Assembly (NCBI GenBank): GCA_036927565.1
Contig: JAYESD010000001.1
Location: forward strand, 114,929,110 to 114,993,109
Source of the DNA: Tuctoria greenei
Taxonomy: Eukaryota > Streptophyta > Magnoliopsida > Poales > Poaceae
Length of the DNA: 64,000 nucleotides
Direction: 5' to 3'
Shown in pieces: positions 23,182-33,409 of the stretch (its first letter is position 1; each line of letters opens with the position of its first letter). The position numbers and the translations under genes are program-made. The notes beneath the pieces were generated by a model that was not told the DNA's origin, searched no databases, and worked only from the letters and a program-made list of their open reading frames with translations.

Positions 23182-23875
23182 AGCAATATGCCAAAAACTG
23201 GAGATTGAGCCGGTTGGATCTCCAGTTATCTCTGAAGACTCCGACTTGGACTTTTTGGAGCTTCCACCTCTCTCTCCTTCCGAGCTTGCCTACTTTGGCC
23301 TTAGGAAAACAACAAGTAGTTGTTCTCATCCTCCACCTCAGCATGATGAAGAAGTTGAAGAAAGGACCAACAACGTGGATGAAGGCGGCGACGACGAGTA
23401 GATACCTCCTTCTCTTCCTTTTTGGTGCTTTGATGCCAAAGGGGGAGATTGAGGGGGAGTCTTAGGTCGTAGCATTAGATTGAGAGAGAGATTCCTATTC
23501 CTCTTTTGTGTTTTGTTGCTACTCCGTCATGCTTTTAATCTTGCAAAACCTAAATTATGCTCTCATCATGCTTTTGGACTTGTTTTTTGAAATGATGATT
23601 ATGTCGTAATATTATCCATGGTTTATGCTTTAAACTGCTATGTGTTCTTGTCATCTTTGATGATGTTATGATTATTTTCCTTATCTCATTCACATCAATA
23701 TTATTGCTCACACACATAGTTTTTGCACCCCACCATAAAGAGTGCACATATGTATTACTTCTACATTGACTATTTTGCTCAAAATTCATATGTGCACACT
23801 TTATGAAAATCTGAATTTTTCATCATATTTTTGTAATCTCAATTGGTTGTCATCAATCATCGAGAAGGGGGAGAT
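23146..23875 (+). mobile_element. Sirevirus internal 3' tail from an upstream copy, with polypurine tract
   Basis: It contains the end of an env-like ORF (23156-23401, acidic end PPPQHDEEVEERTNNVDEGG). Then come the block gccaaagggggagattgag near 23434 and an AT-rich stretch, ending in gagaagggggagat (23862-23875), the polypurine tract directly before the LTR start TGAAAGTGCATC. Such 3' tails belong before a 3' LTR. Here the LTR that follows is continued by a PBS and gag, so a second, older internal region lies upstream of the same LTR. Confidence 0.7.
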
Positions 23876-25292
23876 TGAAAGTGCATCTAGGCATCCCTTG
23901 TGGGTTTTGGTTGATTAATGACAAACAAATGAGATCCTAACAAAATTGTTGAGATGAGCGCAGGTTTTAAAGCAATTAGGAAAAAAGCACAAAATGAAAG
24001 GAGAATGAGGATCCAAAGGGAAAAGAGCTCAAGATCTGAAAAGATTAGAATTATTTTGTATGGAGTGTGTTGGAGAAACACACCCCAAGAGTTCAAGTGA
24101 AAGAGATCACACTTACTGCACAAAAATCAGCATGTGCGGACTAGTCCGATATCAACCGGACTAGTGTGATATCTCTCTGACTAAAAACGTACAAGTCCCC
24201 CCAATGCGGACTATTCTGCAACACTTTGCATTTGCACAACACCAGATAAGTCCGATATCAACCGGACTAGTCCGATAATCCTCTGACTAAAATTGGACAA
24301 ATCCCCCAAGTGCGAACTTGTCCTTAGCCCTACAATTTTTCACAACACCGGAGAAGTCCGATATCCACCGGACTAGTCCGAAAACTCTCTGACTAAAATC
24401 GGACAAGTACCTCCAAATGCGGACTTTTCCTCAGTTCTACACAGTGTTCACCACACCGGAAAAGTCCCATATCAACCGGACTAGTCCGAAAAGTTTGTGT
24501 GCCCAGATCGGACTAGTCCGCACCTTAACGGACTAGTCCGTTGTCCATCAATACTTAGGGTTTTCCACACACCGCACACCGGACTAGTCTGGTGTCCACC
24601 ACGGACTAGTCCAAACTTCACAAACCCCAGCGGTAACATTTGGAAACCCTAATGTAAATAGAGGTGTACAACCATACAACACCCACTCTCGACTCCTTGC
24701 ACTGTCACGCCTTCCAAGAGCCAAAAAATACATCTCTCCACTCATTCTAAACCAAAAAGGATCAAATCTTTGAGGATTAGGGATTGGACAAAGGAGAGAA
24801 CTTGTTCCACACGATCTTGAGCTCTTGGGTTTGATATCTCGCACAATCTCATTGTTTATTGTATATCTTTTGAGTGTGTTTGGTGGTGTTCATTGCTGTA
24901 ATTCTTAGGGAGCCCTAAACTTGTGAGAAGGCCCCTTGAACATGTTATTTGCCCCTGTGTGATTAGTGGTTGAGAATCAGCCTCCGTGGCGATTCAACGA
25001 TGGAAGGGTTAGTGAAGACCCAGTCCTGCGTAGACTCCTCAACAGGAACATAGATTCCTCCGTGGGATCGAACCTCGAGATAAATCTTGTGTCTCACGTG
25101 TGCTTGTTTACTTTTCATCATATTCTAGGGTTTGCATAGTATTGAAAAATTCACATTGAAACTTTGTATCAATCTTGATTATTGCAATATACTACTTCAT
25201 TGTCTCAATACACTTGACTTGTCAATTGATTTCCGCTGCATAGATTCCTAGAAGTGAAATTAACGATCAATCTTGATCTTTCTAGTCCACGT
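23876..25292 (+). repeat. Sirevirus LTR, first part
   Basis: Starts TGAAAGTGCATCTAGGC right after a polypurine tract. At 24130-24610 it holds many copies of the palindrome GGACTAGTCC and variants. Its last five bases, cacgt (25288-25292), are the target site duplicated by copy B. It continues at 38262; the total length without copy B is about 1540 bp. Confidence 0.85.
24121..24612. promoter_or_regulatory. Cluster of GGACTAGTCC palindromes in Sirevirus LTR
   Basis: About ten exact or near copies of the 10-bp palindrome GGACTAGTCC, often as CCGGACTAGTCCG, lie in the U3 part of the LTR. More occur at 38262-38300 and at 43326-43440 in the 3' internal region. Conserved palindromic motifs upstream of the TATA box are a known trait of Sireviruses (for example around CCGGAC in maize families). 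Confidence 0.7.
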
Positions 25293-26144
25293 TGTCGGTA
25301 CCCTAAAAACCATACACCCCTTGAGGTTACAAAGATCTCAAGAGAAAGCCATCTACTTGGTTTGAAGACCCTCGGAGGCCCACTTGTCAGACATGACCGG
25401 ACCCGCTTCTCCAACATGGTTAATCCCTGGGTCGCCACGTGTACAAACAAACCGGAGCTACCGTCCACAAGGGGGAAGCTCCGGGCCACGTACCAAAACG
25501 GCACCTCTGGACTTAACCCCAGACCGAGAGAAGCTCCGGACCTGACACGTGTCTGATGGCCCCGGAGCTACCTGCTTCCCACAGCAAGCTCCGGAGCTGC
25601 CACGGGTCAAATTGTCGGACCTTTCAGCTTCTAACCTCCGGAAGACCTTGTAACGGCTCCGAATCTTCAAAGGAGAGCCAGGAACTTCAAGACCCGATTA
25701 AGTGTCATTAATGCCATATTAATGACACTTAAACAGACGATCTTAACACCAGTAACGGTGCTGTCAAAGCCCGTTACAGGGATATTAAGAGCAATTAAGC
25801 GTGAATCAATACTAGTAACCGCCAGGGGCCACATGTCGGGCCAGGCTAGCTTGTAACGGCCTGCCCTTGTACTATAAAAGGACGGGCCGACGATACACTC
25901 GGGGACGTTCACGGGCGATCATACGCACCCCATACACTCGTGACAAGCTCTTATTGCTAATACAACACCAACACAGCCGTGGATTAGGGTATTATGCTCA
26001 GGCGGCCCGAACCACGTAAATTCCTGTGTCTCCTGTGTTAAACTCCAATTCACCTTCTTGAATCTCCACGCGCCCACACCGAACTTCAAAACTCCCCAAT
26101 CACTTTAGCAGTGTAGGGAGATCTGCCGACTTCGACAGTCGACA
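25293..26144 (+). repeat. 5' LTR of Tat copy B (852 bp)
   Basis: TGTCGGTACCC...GACAGTCGACA, with the TATA box CTATAAAAGG near 25871 and a U3 palindrome with 15-bp arms at 25698-25732. About 96% identical to 37405-38256. Confidence 0.96.
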
Positions 26145-26146
26145 GT

Positions 26147-26164
26147 TGGCGCGCCAGGTAGGGG
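26147..26164 (+). other. Primer binding site of Tat copy B
   Basis: TGGCGCGCCAGGTAGGGG starts two bases after the LTR end. By memory it is complementary to the 3' end of a tRNA-Arg including CCA. Confidence 0.8.
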
Positions 26165-26182
26165 CGCTTGAGATTTTCGAGA

Positions 26183-28602
26183 ATGGTGAACTCCGCTGCT
26201 GGATCATCCAACGGCCAACCTACTGCTTAGGTTGTTGGAGGCAATCCCTCCAACAGGCAGCAACCAGCAGGAGCCTCAGCACCAGCAGGAGCCACACTCC
26301 CACCACCACCATCTTCTCCAGCAAATTGTGTTGGGCAACGTGATGGTGCGCCGGCGTCGCTTACCGCGTCGGCGAGCCATGACAACCCAGAACACGCGCT
26401 CCATGCAGCACGTGCTCTTCTCCAACGTCCACCACCTCCGGATGCATCTCGAGATGCAATGGAGCAGTGGAGGGCCGATGTGGAGCATTTGGTCGCAGCA
26501 GCGGCCGAACGCCTCAACAACCAGGGTCCTCTTCCTCCTTCGGGACGAGCCCTGTCGCAGCGGCGAACTTTGTCTGGAAGACATGGCCCGCACGCCTCCA
26601 ATAGCAGGAGACGTGCTGCATCTCAACAAGTGACGTCACTGCCCTCCGGGGCTCGACGCACTCACACGGTATCCAGGCTTTCGACTCATGACCTCCGGGC
26701 GGAGCTTGATCGCCGATACCGCCAGCAGGATGGCCGTGTCCATATTGAGCGTGCCCGTGAAAGACGGGAAGCTCAGGACCTTTCTACTCTGGAAGGAGTA
26801 GGAGGAGGCTGTTCAGCCCTAGCCCTGCACCTGCGCATGGTTAGATGGCCACAGAAGTTCCGGCCTCACCTGCCGGAAAAATTCGACGGGACTGTTAACC
26901 CCGCCGAATTCCTTCAGATATACTCCACTGCAATCTTGGCAGCTGGAGGAAATGAGGCCCTGATGGCTAATTACTTTCCAGTGGCCTTAACTGGGACCGC
27001 CAGGTCCTGGTTTATGAGCCTTCCACCCAACTCTATCTACAGCTGGGAGGAGCTGTGCCATCAGTTCACTGCCAACTTCGGGAGTTCATACACCCGACCA
27101 GGCACTGAACTGGACCTTTTTGCGATCGTGCAAAAAGGGGGAGAATCTTTGCGGTCCTTCATCCAGAGGTTCTCTCAGGTACGCAACACTATCCCTTCTA
27201 TCTCTAGCGCATCTGTCATTGTGGCATTCAGACAGGGCGTATGGGATAAGAAGATGTTGGAGAAGCTGGCGATCAAGGAGATCACCAGCGTCACGGAACT
27301 CTTCAGCCTGGCAGATAAATGTGCCAGAGCTGCAGAGGGCCATGAAATGCACTCCAAACCAGCCTCGGAGGATCACAAGAAATCCTCCAAAGAAGAAGTT
27401 GCTACCTCTAGGATTGGCAAGAAGAAAAAGAAGACCAACGGCAAGAAGAAGTCGTCGGCCGGCACATCCAACGTTGCAGCTGCTGCAGCTCCGGGTGGCC
27501 GGGGGCCACGCCCCAGAAGCGACCTCGACCATCTTCTGAAGACGGTGGCAAACCCAAAGTGTGGTGTCCCATTCACAAAATGGGCAGCCACGGTTTGGAA
27601 GACTGTCGGGAGGTCCAAAACCTTGCTGAGCGCTACAGCAAGCGCAGTGAAGGATCTCCTTTCCGACAAAGGGAAGGAAAGCAAAAGGTCGACGAAGCTC
27701 CGGCTGAAGAGGAGTTAGGGTTCCAGGATCCCAAAAAGATCCTGAAGGCCGTCTATACCTCTGTCGACGATGATTCTGACGTCTCTGACAACGAGCGTCG
27801 GAAGACCATGAACACCATTTTTGGTGGATCATGGGATATCACCTCTCGTCGCGTCATCAAGACTATGCGGCGGGATATGGCCGCTGTAGCCCCTACAGTC
27901 AGGCCGGAACCTCATCGAAAGTGGATGGACACCTCCATCACTTTTGATGCTTCGGATTGTCCCCGGAGCATGGTTGGGGCAGGACAGTTACCCTTGATGG
28001 TATCGCCTACCATCAACAACATCCAGCTCCACCACGTCATGGTAGACGGAGGTTCGGGGCTTAACCTCATCAGCTTCGAAGCTTTCACTAAGCTTCAGCT
28101 CCAACCTTCGGATCTCCAGCCTTCTCGACCTTTCTCCGGAGTAGGTCCAGGGGCCATTACCCCACTCGGAGCTATTACTCTCCCCGTTACCTTCGGGACC
28201 CGGGAGAAGTATCGCACCGAGAAGTTGGTCTTCGACGTCGCTCAGATCAACTTACCATTCAACGCCATCTTGGGTAGACCTGCCCTGTACAAATTCATGG
28301 CAGCTGCTCATTATGGATACCTGGTGTTGAAGATGCCAACACCAGTAGGCGTTCTCCGGATCCGCGGAGATCGCACTGCCGGAGTAACTGCTCTGGAGGA
28401 ACTCCACGCACTCACCACGGCGCAAGAGGAGGACTCCAGGCAGGAGCAAGCTCCGAAACCCCCGAGCATTCGTCAACGAGGCTCGACCTCTGCACCCCGT
28501 GTGCAGCCAAGGGGCGACACCGACATTCCCGTCAAAGTCGTCCAAATTGGTTCCGATGTCGCTCAGACCACCCGAATATCGGGAGGATTGAACGACAAAT
28601 AG
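26183..28602 (+). pseudogene. gag-pro: gag and aspartic protease of Tat copy B (one stop, one frameshift)
   Basis: Gag starts at Met 26183 (MVNSAAGSSNGQ). A TAG near 26228 corresponds to a Gln codon in copy A. The frame is then open to about 27515, where one G missing relative to copy A shifts the frame to that of 27559-28602. The gag core shows NPAEFLQIY, TARSWFMS and WEELCHQF, followed by a Lys-rich basic segment. The zinc-like motif CPIH-x4-H-x4-C lies near 27562-27600. The protease site is VDGGSGLNL near 28045, and LGRPALYKFMAAAHYGYL closes the domain. The frame continues into RT after a TAG at 28600-28602. Confidence 0.9.
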
Positions 28603-30732
28603 GAACTCGCGCTCATCACTTTCCTCCGGGCTAACGTTGATGTGTTTGCTTGGCAACCATCACAAATGCCTGGGATCCCCAGGGAAGTGATTGAGCACAA
28701 TCTGAAGATCTACTCCGATGCTCGGCCTGTGCATCAGAAGCCTCGGAAGCAATCTGTAGAGCGATAGAACTTCATTCAACAAGAAGTGAAGAAGTTGCTC
28801 GAAGCCGGATTCATCCGAGAAGTCTTCAATCCAAAATGGCTGGCGAACCCAGTCGTTGTGCCCAAGGCCGGCGGGGAGCTTCGGATGTGCATGGACTACA
28901 CCACACTAAATAAGGCATGTCCAAAAGATCCATTCCCACTACCTAGAATAGATCAGATAGTGGATTCCACCTCCGGTTGTGAATTACTGTGTTTCCTAGA
29001 CGCATATTCTGGGTATCATCAAATCAGGATGTCTAGGGAGGATGAAGAGCATACTTCATTCATCACAGTAGATGGATTGTACTGTTACAAAGCCATGCCA
29101 TTTGGTCTCAAGAATGCAGCTTCAACTTTTGTACGAGCTATGTACAAAACTTTTGAAGAACTCATCAGAGACATAGTGGAAGTGTACGTCGATGACATCG
29201 TGGTCAAGGTCAAGAACAAGGAGTCACTCCTAGACACCATGCAGGCTGTCTTCGATAAGCTGCGGGCCACCCGCACAAAGCTAAACCCGGACAAGTGTGT
29301 GTTTGGGGTTAGCTCCGGAAAACTTCTTGGTTTCCTGGTAAGTCACCGGGGCATAGAAGCTAATCCGGCAAAGATAAAAGCCATTGAAGACATGCGGCCA
29401 CCAACCCGCATCAAAGACGTCCAAAAGTTAACTGGGTGTCTAGCAGCCCTCAACCAGTTCATATCAAGACTGGCGGAACGGGCACTTCCCTTCTTCAAGT
29501 TATTAAGGAAGTCTGCACCATTCCAATGGTCCGAAGAAGCAGAAAAGGCATTCCAGGAGCTGAAACAGTTCCTCACCACCTTACCAATTCTGGTAGCTCC
29601 GAACCCTGGTGAGCCTTTGTTGCTTTACATTTCAGCTACTGACGAAGTCGTCAGTATGGTTCTGGTTGCAGAGAGACCGGAACTACACCACACTCAGGAA
29701 TCCAGACCCCTTCGGGAGGGTCTGGAGGTTCATGAAAGCGAGTCTGGGTCCCAGCTCCCAGATTCGAACCCACAAGAAGTCACTTCAGGAGACCTAGACC
29801 CCTCCGGGAGGGTCCGGGTCATTTCTGAAGAAGCTCTGGGTTCCTCCAGCCAGAACCTGGAGGTCCCCGAAGAGAATCCAGACCCCTCCGAGAGGGTCCG
29901 GATCAATGAAGAGGAAGCTTCGGACCCCTCCGGGAGGGTCCGGACCATTCAACGCCCGGTATACTTCATCAGTGAAGTATTACATGATGCCAAGACTCGG
30001 TACCTAGAGGTGCATAAGCTGCTCTATGCAGTTCTTATTGCCTCTAGGAAGCTTCGACATTACTTCGAAGCTCACAAAGTCTCGGTGGTGACCTCCTACC
30101 CACTACGAGCAATCCTACATAATCCCAATTCAACTGGGAATATTGCAAAGTGGGCAACGGAATTAGCTGAATTTGATCTTGAATTTATTTCAAGACAAGC
30201 AGTCAAAAGTCAAGCTTTGGCAGATTTTGTGGCAGAATGGACTCCCTCTCCATCAAACCCTGGGGGCCCCAGTGAACAGAAGACGGAGCATCAAGCTCCA
30301 ACCTTCACCGAGCCTCACTGGACCCTCTACTTCGACGGCTCCATGCAGAAGCAGGGGGCCGGAGCTGGAATCCTTCTCCTTGCACCAACTGGGGAGAAGG
30401 TAAAATACATGGTACACCTTGACTTCAAGGCAAACAACAACATGGCGGAGTATGAAGCGCTCATCTACAGACTAAAGGTGGCACTGTCATACGGTGTCAG
30501 GCAACTGCTGGTCAAAGGAGATTCACAGCTCATCATCAAGCAGGTGAAGGGTGAATGCTCCTGCAACAATCTCCAGCTAGCTGCTTACCTCCTAGAAGTC
30601 TAGAGGTTTCAGAAGGACTTTGAAGTCCTAGACCTCCACCATGTTCAGCGTGCCCACAACGCTGAAGCCGACGAACTCTCAACGAAAGCGTCAACCGGAG
30701 CTCCGGCTCCTGACGGAACTTTTGAACGGAGA
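28603..30732 (+). pseudogene. pol: Reverse transcriptase, RNase H and archaeal-type RNase H of Tat copy B
   Basis: In the same frame as the protease, with TAG at 28765-28767 and 30601-30603 as the only stops. RT motifs: WLANPVVVPKAGG, MDYTTLNKACPKDPFPLPRID, LDAYSGYHQI, MPFGLKNAASTFVRAM and catalytic YVDDIVV. The RT-to-RNase H join carries an insertion of roughly 80 residues (29700-29945), with DPSGRVRV, DPSERVRI and DPSGRVRT coded by a repeated DNA unit. RNase H (RPVYFISEVLHD) and the second RNase H (LYFDGSMQKQGAGAGI, NNMAEYEALIY, LVKGDSQLIIK) follow. TAG 30601 is CAG in copy A. Confidence 0.93.
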
Positions 30733-32145
30733 TTGTCGAAACCCACAGCTCAGACTGCCGAACTGAGCGAAGGGGGCGAGATCAGCATCCCGAAGCTGAT
30801 GGTCCCGATGGCCCTGTTACCATGGCAGCCATCAAGGGTCGTAGGTGCTGCCGGAAGCTCCGAGCAACCCAGCACGCAAGACTCAAATGCTCAAGTCAGT
30901 TCCGATGCATGGATCTCAGAGATCCGGAACTACTTGAAAGACAACATCCTTCCTGACGATGATGTATCCGCTGACCGGGTAGTCAGATTGGCTAAAAGAT
31001 ACACGCTGGTAGAAGGGGATCTCTACCGGCGCGGTGCCAATGGCATCCTAATGCGGTGCATCACAAGGGAAGAAGGATGCGAACTCCTCGCAGAAATCCA
31101 TGGAGGCGAGTGTGGGAACCACGCATCTTCCCGCACGCTGGTAGGAAAAGCCTTTCGGCATGGCTTCTACTGGCCTACAGCGCTCCAGGTTGCCACTGAG
31201 CTGGTGAAGAAATGCGAAGCATGCCAATTTCATGCAAAGCAAATTCATACACCGGCTCAGCCCTTACAAATGATACCTCCTACATGGCCCTTCGCTGTGT
31301 GGGGGATGGATATCTTGGGACCCTTCCCAAGAGCCATCGGAGGTTACAAGTTCCTGTTTGTCGCCATTGACAAGTTCACCAAGTGGCCGGAAGCGACTCC
31401 AGTTCTGACGATCAACAAGCAGTCTGCTATCAACTTTCTGCAATCCATTGTGAGCAGATTTGGAGTCCCAAACAAAGTCATCACTGATAATGGGACTCAA
31501 TTCACAAGCTCCGCATTCCAAGGATATTGCGAAGACCTCGGCATACAAGTTTGCTACGCCTCCCTAGCTCACCCAGCCAGCAATGGCCAAGCCGAGAGAG
31601 CAAATGCTGAAATCCTTAAAGGACTCAAAACGCGCACCTATGAGCGCTTGAAAAAACACGGAGCCAACTGGATCGAAGAGCTTCCGCCCACTCTATGGGC
31701 CAACAGGACTTCTCCAAACCGGTCAACTGGAGAAACACCCTTCTTTCTGGTGTACGGAGCTGAAGCAATCCTTCCTCCAGAAATCACCTTGGGTTCGATC
31801 CGGGTCCGGACCTTCGACAAAGCCGCGCAGGACCAGCTCCGGCGTGAAGACCTAGACCTCCTTGAGGAGGGAAGGTGCCAAGTAGCTGTTCGGAATGCCC
31901 GATATCGCCAAGCTCTACGACGTTATCACCAGCGGCATGTACACAACCGACAGCTCGAGGAAGGCAATCTGGTGCTACGGAGAATACTATCCAGAGAAGG
32001 GTTAAACAAACTCTCCCCCGGCTGGGAGGGGCCCTTCCGAGTGATCAAAGTATCCTGTCCCGGAAGCGTTCGCTTGGCTACCGAGGATGGGACACCACTC
32101 CCAAATCCTTGGAACATCGAGCACCTCCATAAGTTCTACACTTAA
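30733..32145 (+). CDS. int: Integrase of Tat copy B (intact domain)
   Basis: Open for 470 codons in the same frame as RT, ending at TAA near 32145. The zinc finger is H-H-C-C (EIHGGECGNHASSR, CEACQFHAKQ) at about 31095-31240. The DDE core has WGMDILGPFP, VITDNGTQF and NAEILKGLKTRTYERL. The C-terminal part has WEGPFRVIKVS and ends NPWNIEHLHKFYT. All catalytic residues expected for retroviral-type integrase are present. It would be made as part of the gag-pol polyprotein, so it is not an independent gene and has no start codon of its own. Confidence 0.9.
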   Translation: MSKPTAQTAELSEGGEISIPKLMVPMALLPWQPSRVVGAAGSSEQPSTQDSNAQVSSDAWISEIRNYLKDNILPDDDVSADRVVRLAKRYTLVEGDLYRRGANGILMRCITREEGCELLAEIHGGECGNHASSRTLVGKAFRHGFYWPTALQVATELVKKCEACQFHAKQIHTPAQPLQMIPPTWPFAVWGMDILGPFPRAIGGYKFLFVAIDKFTKWPEATPVLTINKQSAINFLQSIVSRFGVPNKVITDNGTQFTSSAFQGYCEDLGIQVCYASLAHPASNGQAERANAEILKGLKTRTYERLKKHGANWIEELPPTLWANRTSPNRSTGETPFFLVYGAEAILPPEITLGSIRVRTFDKAAQDQLRREDLDLLEEGRCQVAVRNARYRQALRRYHQRHVHNRQLEEGNLVLRRILSREGLNKLSPGWEGPFRVIKVSCPGSVRLATEDGTPLPNPWNIEHLHKFYT

Positions 32146-33409
32146 TACCACGGAGGTGAGTCTTGAGTAACTTGGGGTGTATGTTATAGAGTTATTGTAC
32201 AGAGTCGGGTAGTTCCTCCCGGAGAGCAGCCGGACCTTTCCCGAAAGGTCCGCAAAGCTCATGCAGCACTTGTCACAGTCTCAGGACTAAAAGTGCGGCT
32301 AACTACCCTGGGTCAAACGAGAAACCAAACACACTTAGCCTGGTTCCGTACCCTAAGAGTGTACTTGTTTCCCCTGTACCCCGGACCTATAAAGAAAGAC
32401 ATCTTCATGTGAAATAGACTCCACGTGCATTTATTTTGTACAGGATCAACATTTTTATTTTTCTCTTTCTTGTCTATAACAAAGACGTGCAATTCTTAAG
32501 AAATTTTAGTTCGACCGGTTTATATACGATTCGAGTTGTATTGTCAGTTCTTTTGGATTCAAATATCGCTCATGGCCAACTCGCCCGAAAGCCGCCAAGC
32601 CAATCTAGGGCCAGAGTGTGCTATCGACTTAGCCTGGTCAAGCACCCTAAGTACGCCACTCTACCTACACCCCGGAAGGCCAAAGTAAGGCGGGTCCATG
32701 AACAGTTGAACCTAGAAGAAAAGACAACGCATCCGGTTGTATTTGAATTCGCGTTCAACTTAAAATCTTCTTGAGAATCGTAAGCCGCGACGAAATTATA
32801 GACAGGGAACGAATTTTACTATCTTTCTTGGCTTAAGTGTGCAGGAAAAATAAAGTCTACGTTGATGGAGAAAAGCCGGAGCTAACGTAGCTCCGACTCC
32901 CCTAAGGGGGCCAGACGTCGACGCTGAATAAAAGATGGTGAGAAGACCCCGTAAATGAAGTCTGCTGCTAACAAACCAAGTGTTGGCAAAGGTCACTGCC
33001 GGAGCTACTCAGCTCCGACACCCCGGAGGACTAACTATCGACGCTCTACGTGTTGATGGAGGCTATTGCCGGAGCTACCAAGCTCCAGCGATGGATAATG
33101 CCGGAGCTTCTAAGCTCCGACAAACTCAGGGGACATTCACTATCGAAGACTTCGGACCTAAATCTTACAAGTTCGGAGCAAATGAGTCTTCAACAAAACA
33201 CAGTATCCTTTTGGTACATGTTCGCAATCAAATTGTGTACATCTACCAGGGGGCCAAGTGAAGATAAAGATGTTGAAGACAAAAAGTGAAATTCGCAAAA
33301 ATTTTGGGCATTTCATTCATCTAGAGACAGGAGATTACATCTGAAGACAAGGGATTACAAAATTGAGGAAGAAGAAGAGAAAATACAAGTGAAAGCTAAA
33401 GAGATGGTC
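32146..33409 (+). other. Non-coding zone after integrase with CCGGAGCT hairpins (copy B)
   Basis: No supported gene. At 32870-33130 four units have the form GCCGGAGCT...AGCTCCGAC or close variants, each able to form a small hairpin and followed by related spacer sequence. The homologous zone in copy A is 7205-7335. Sense gag-pol and the antisense gene end toward each other here. Confidence 0.6.

Noticed and set aside
23205..23465. 86-aa plus-strand ORF overlapping the env-like end
   Set aside because: Alternative frame of 23156-23401. The chosen frame has the acidic end followed by the conserved ccaaagggggagatt block.
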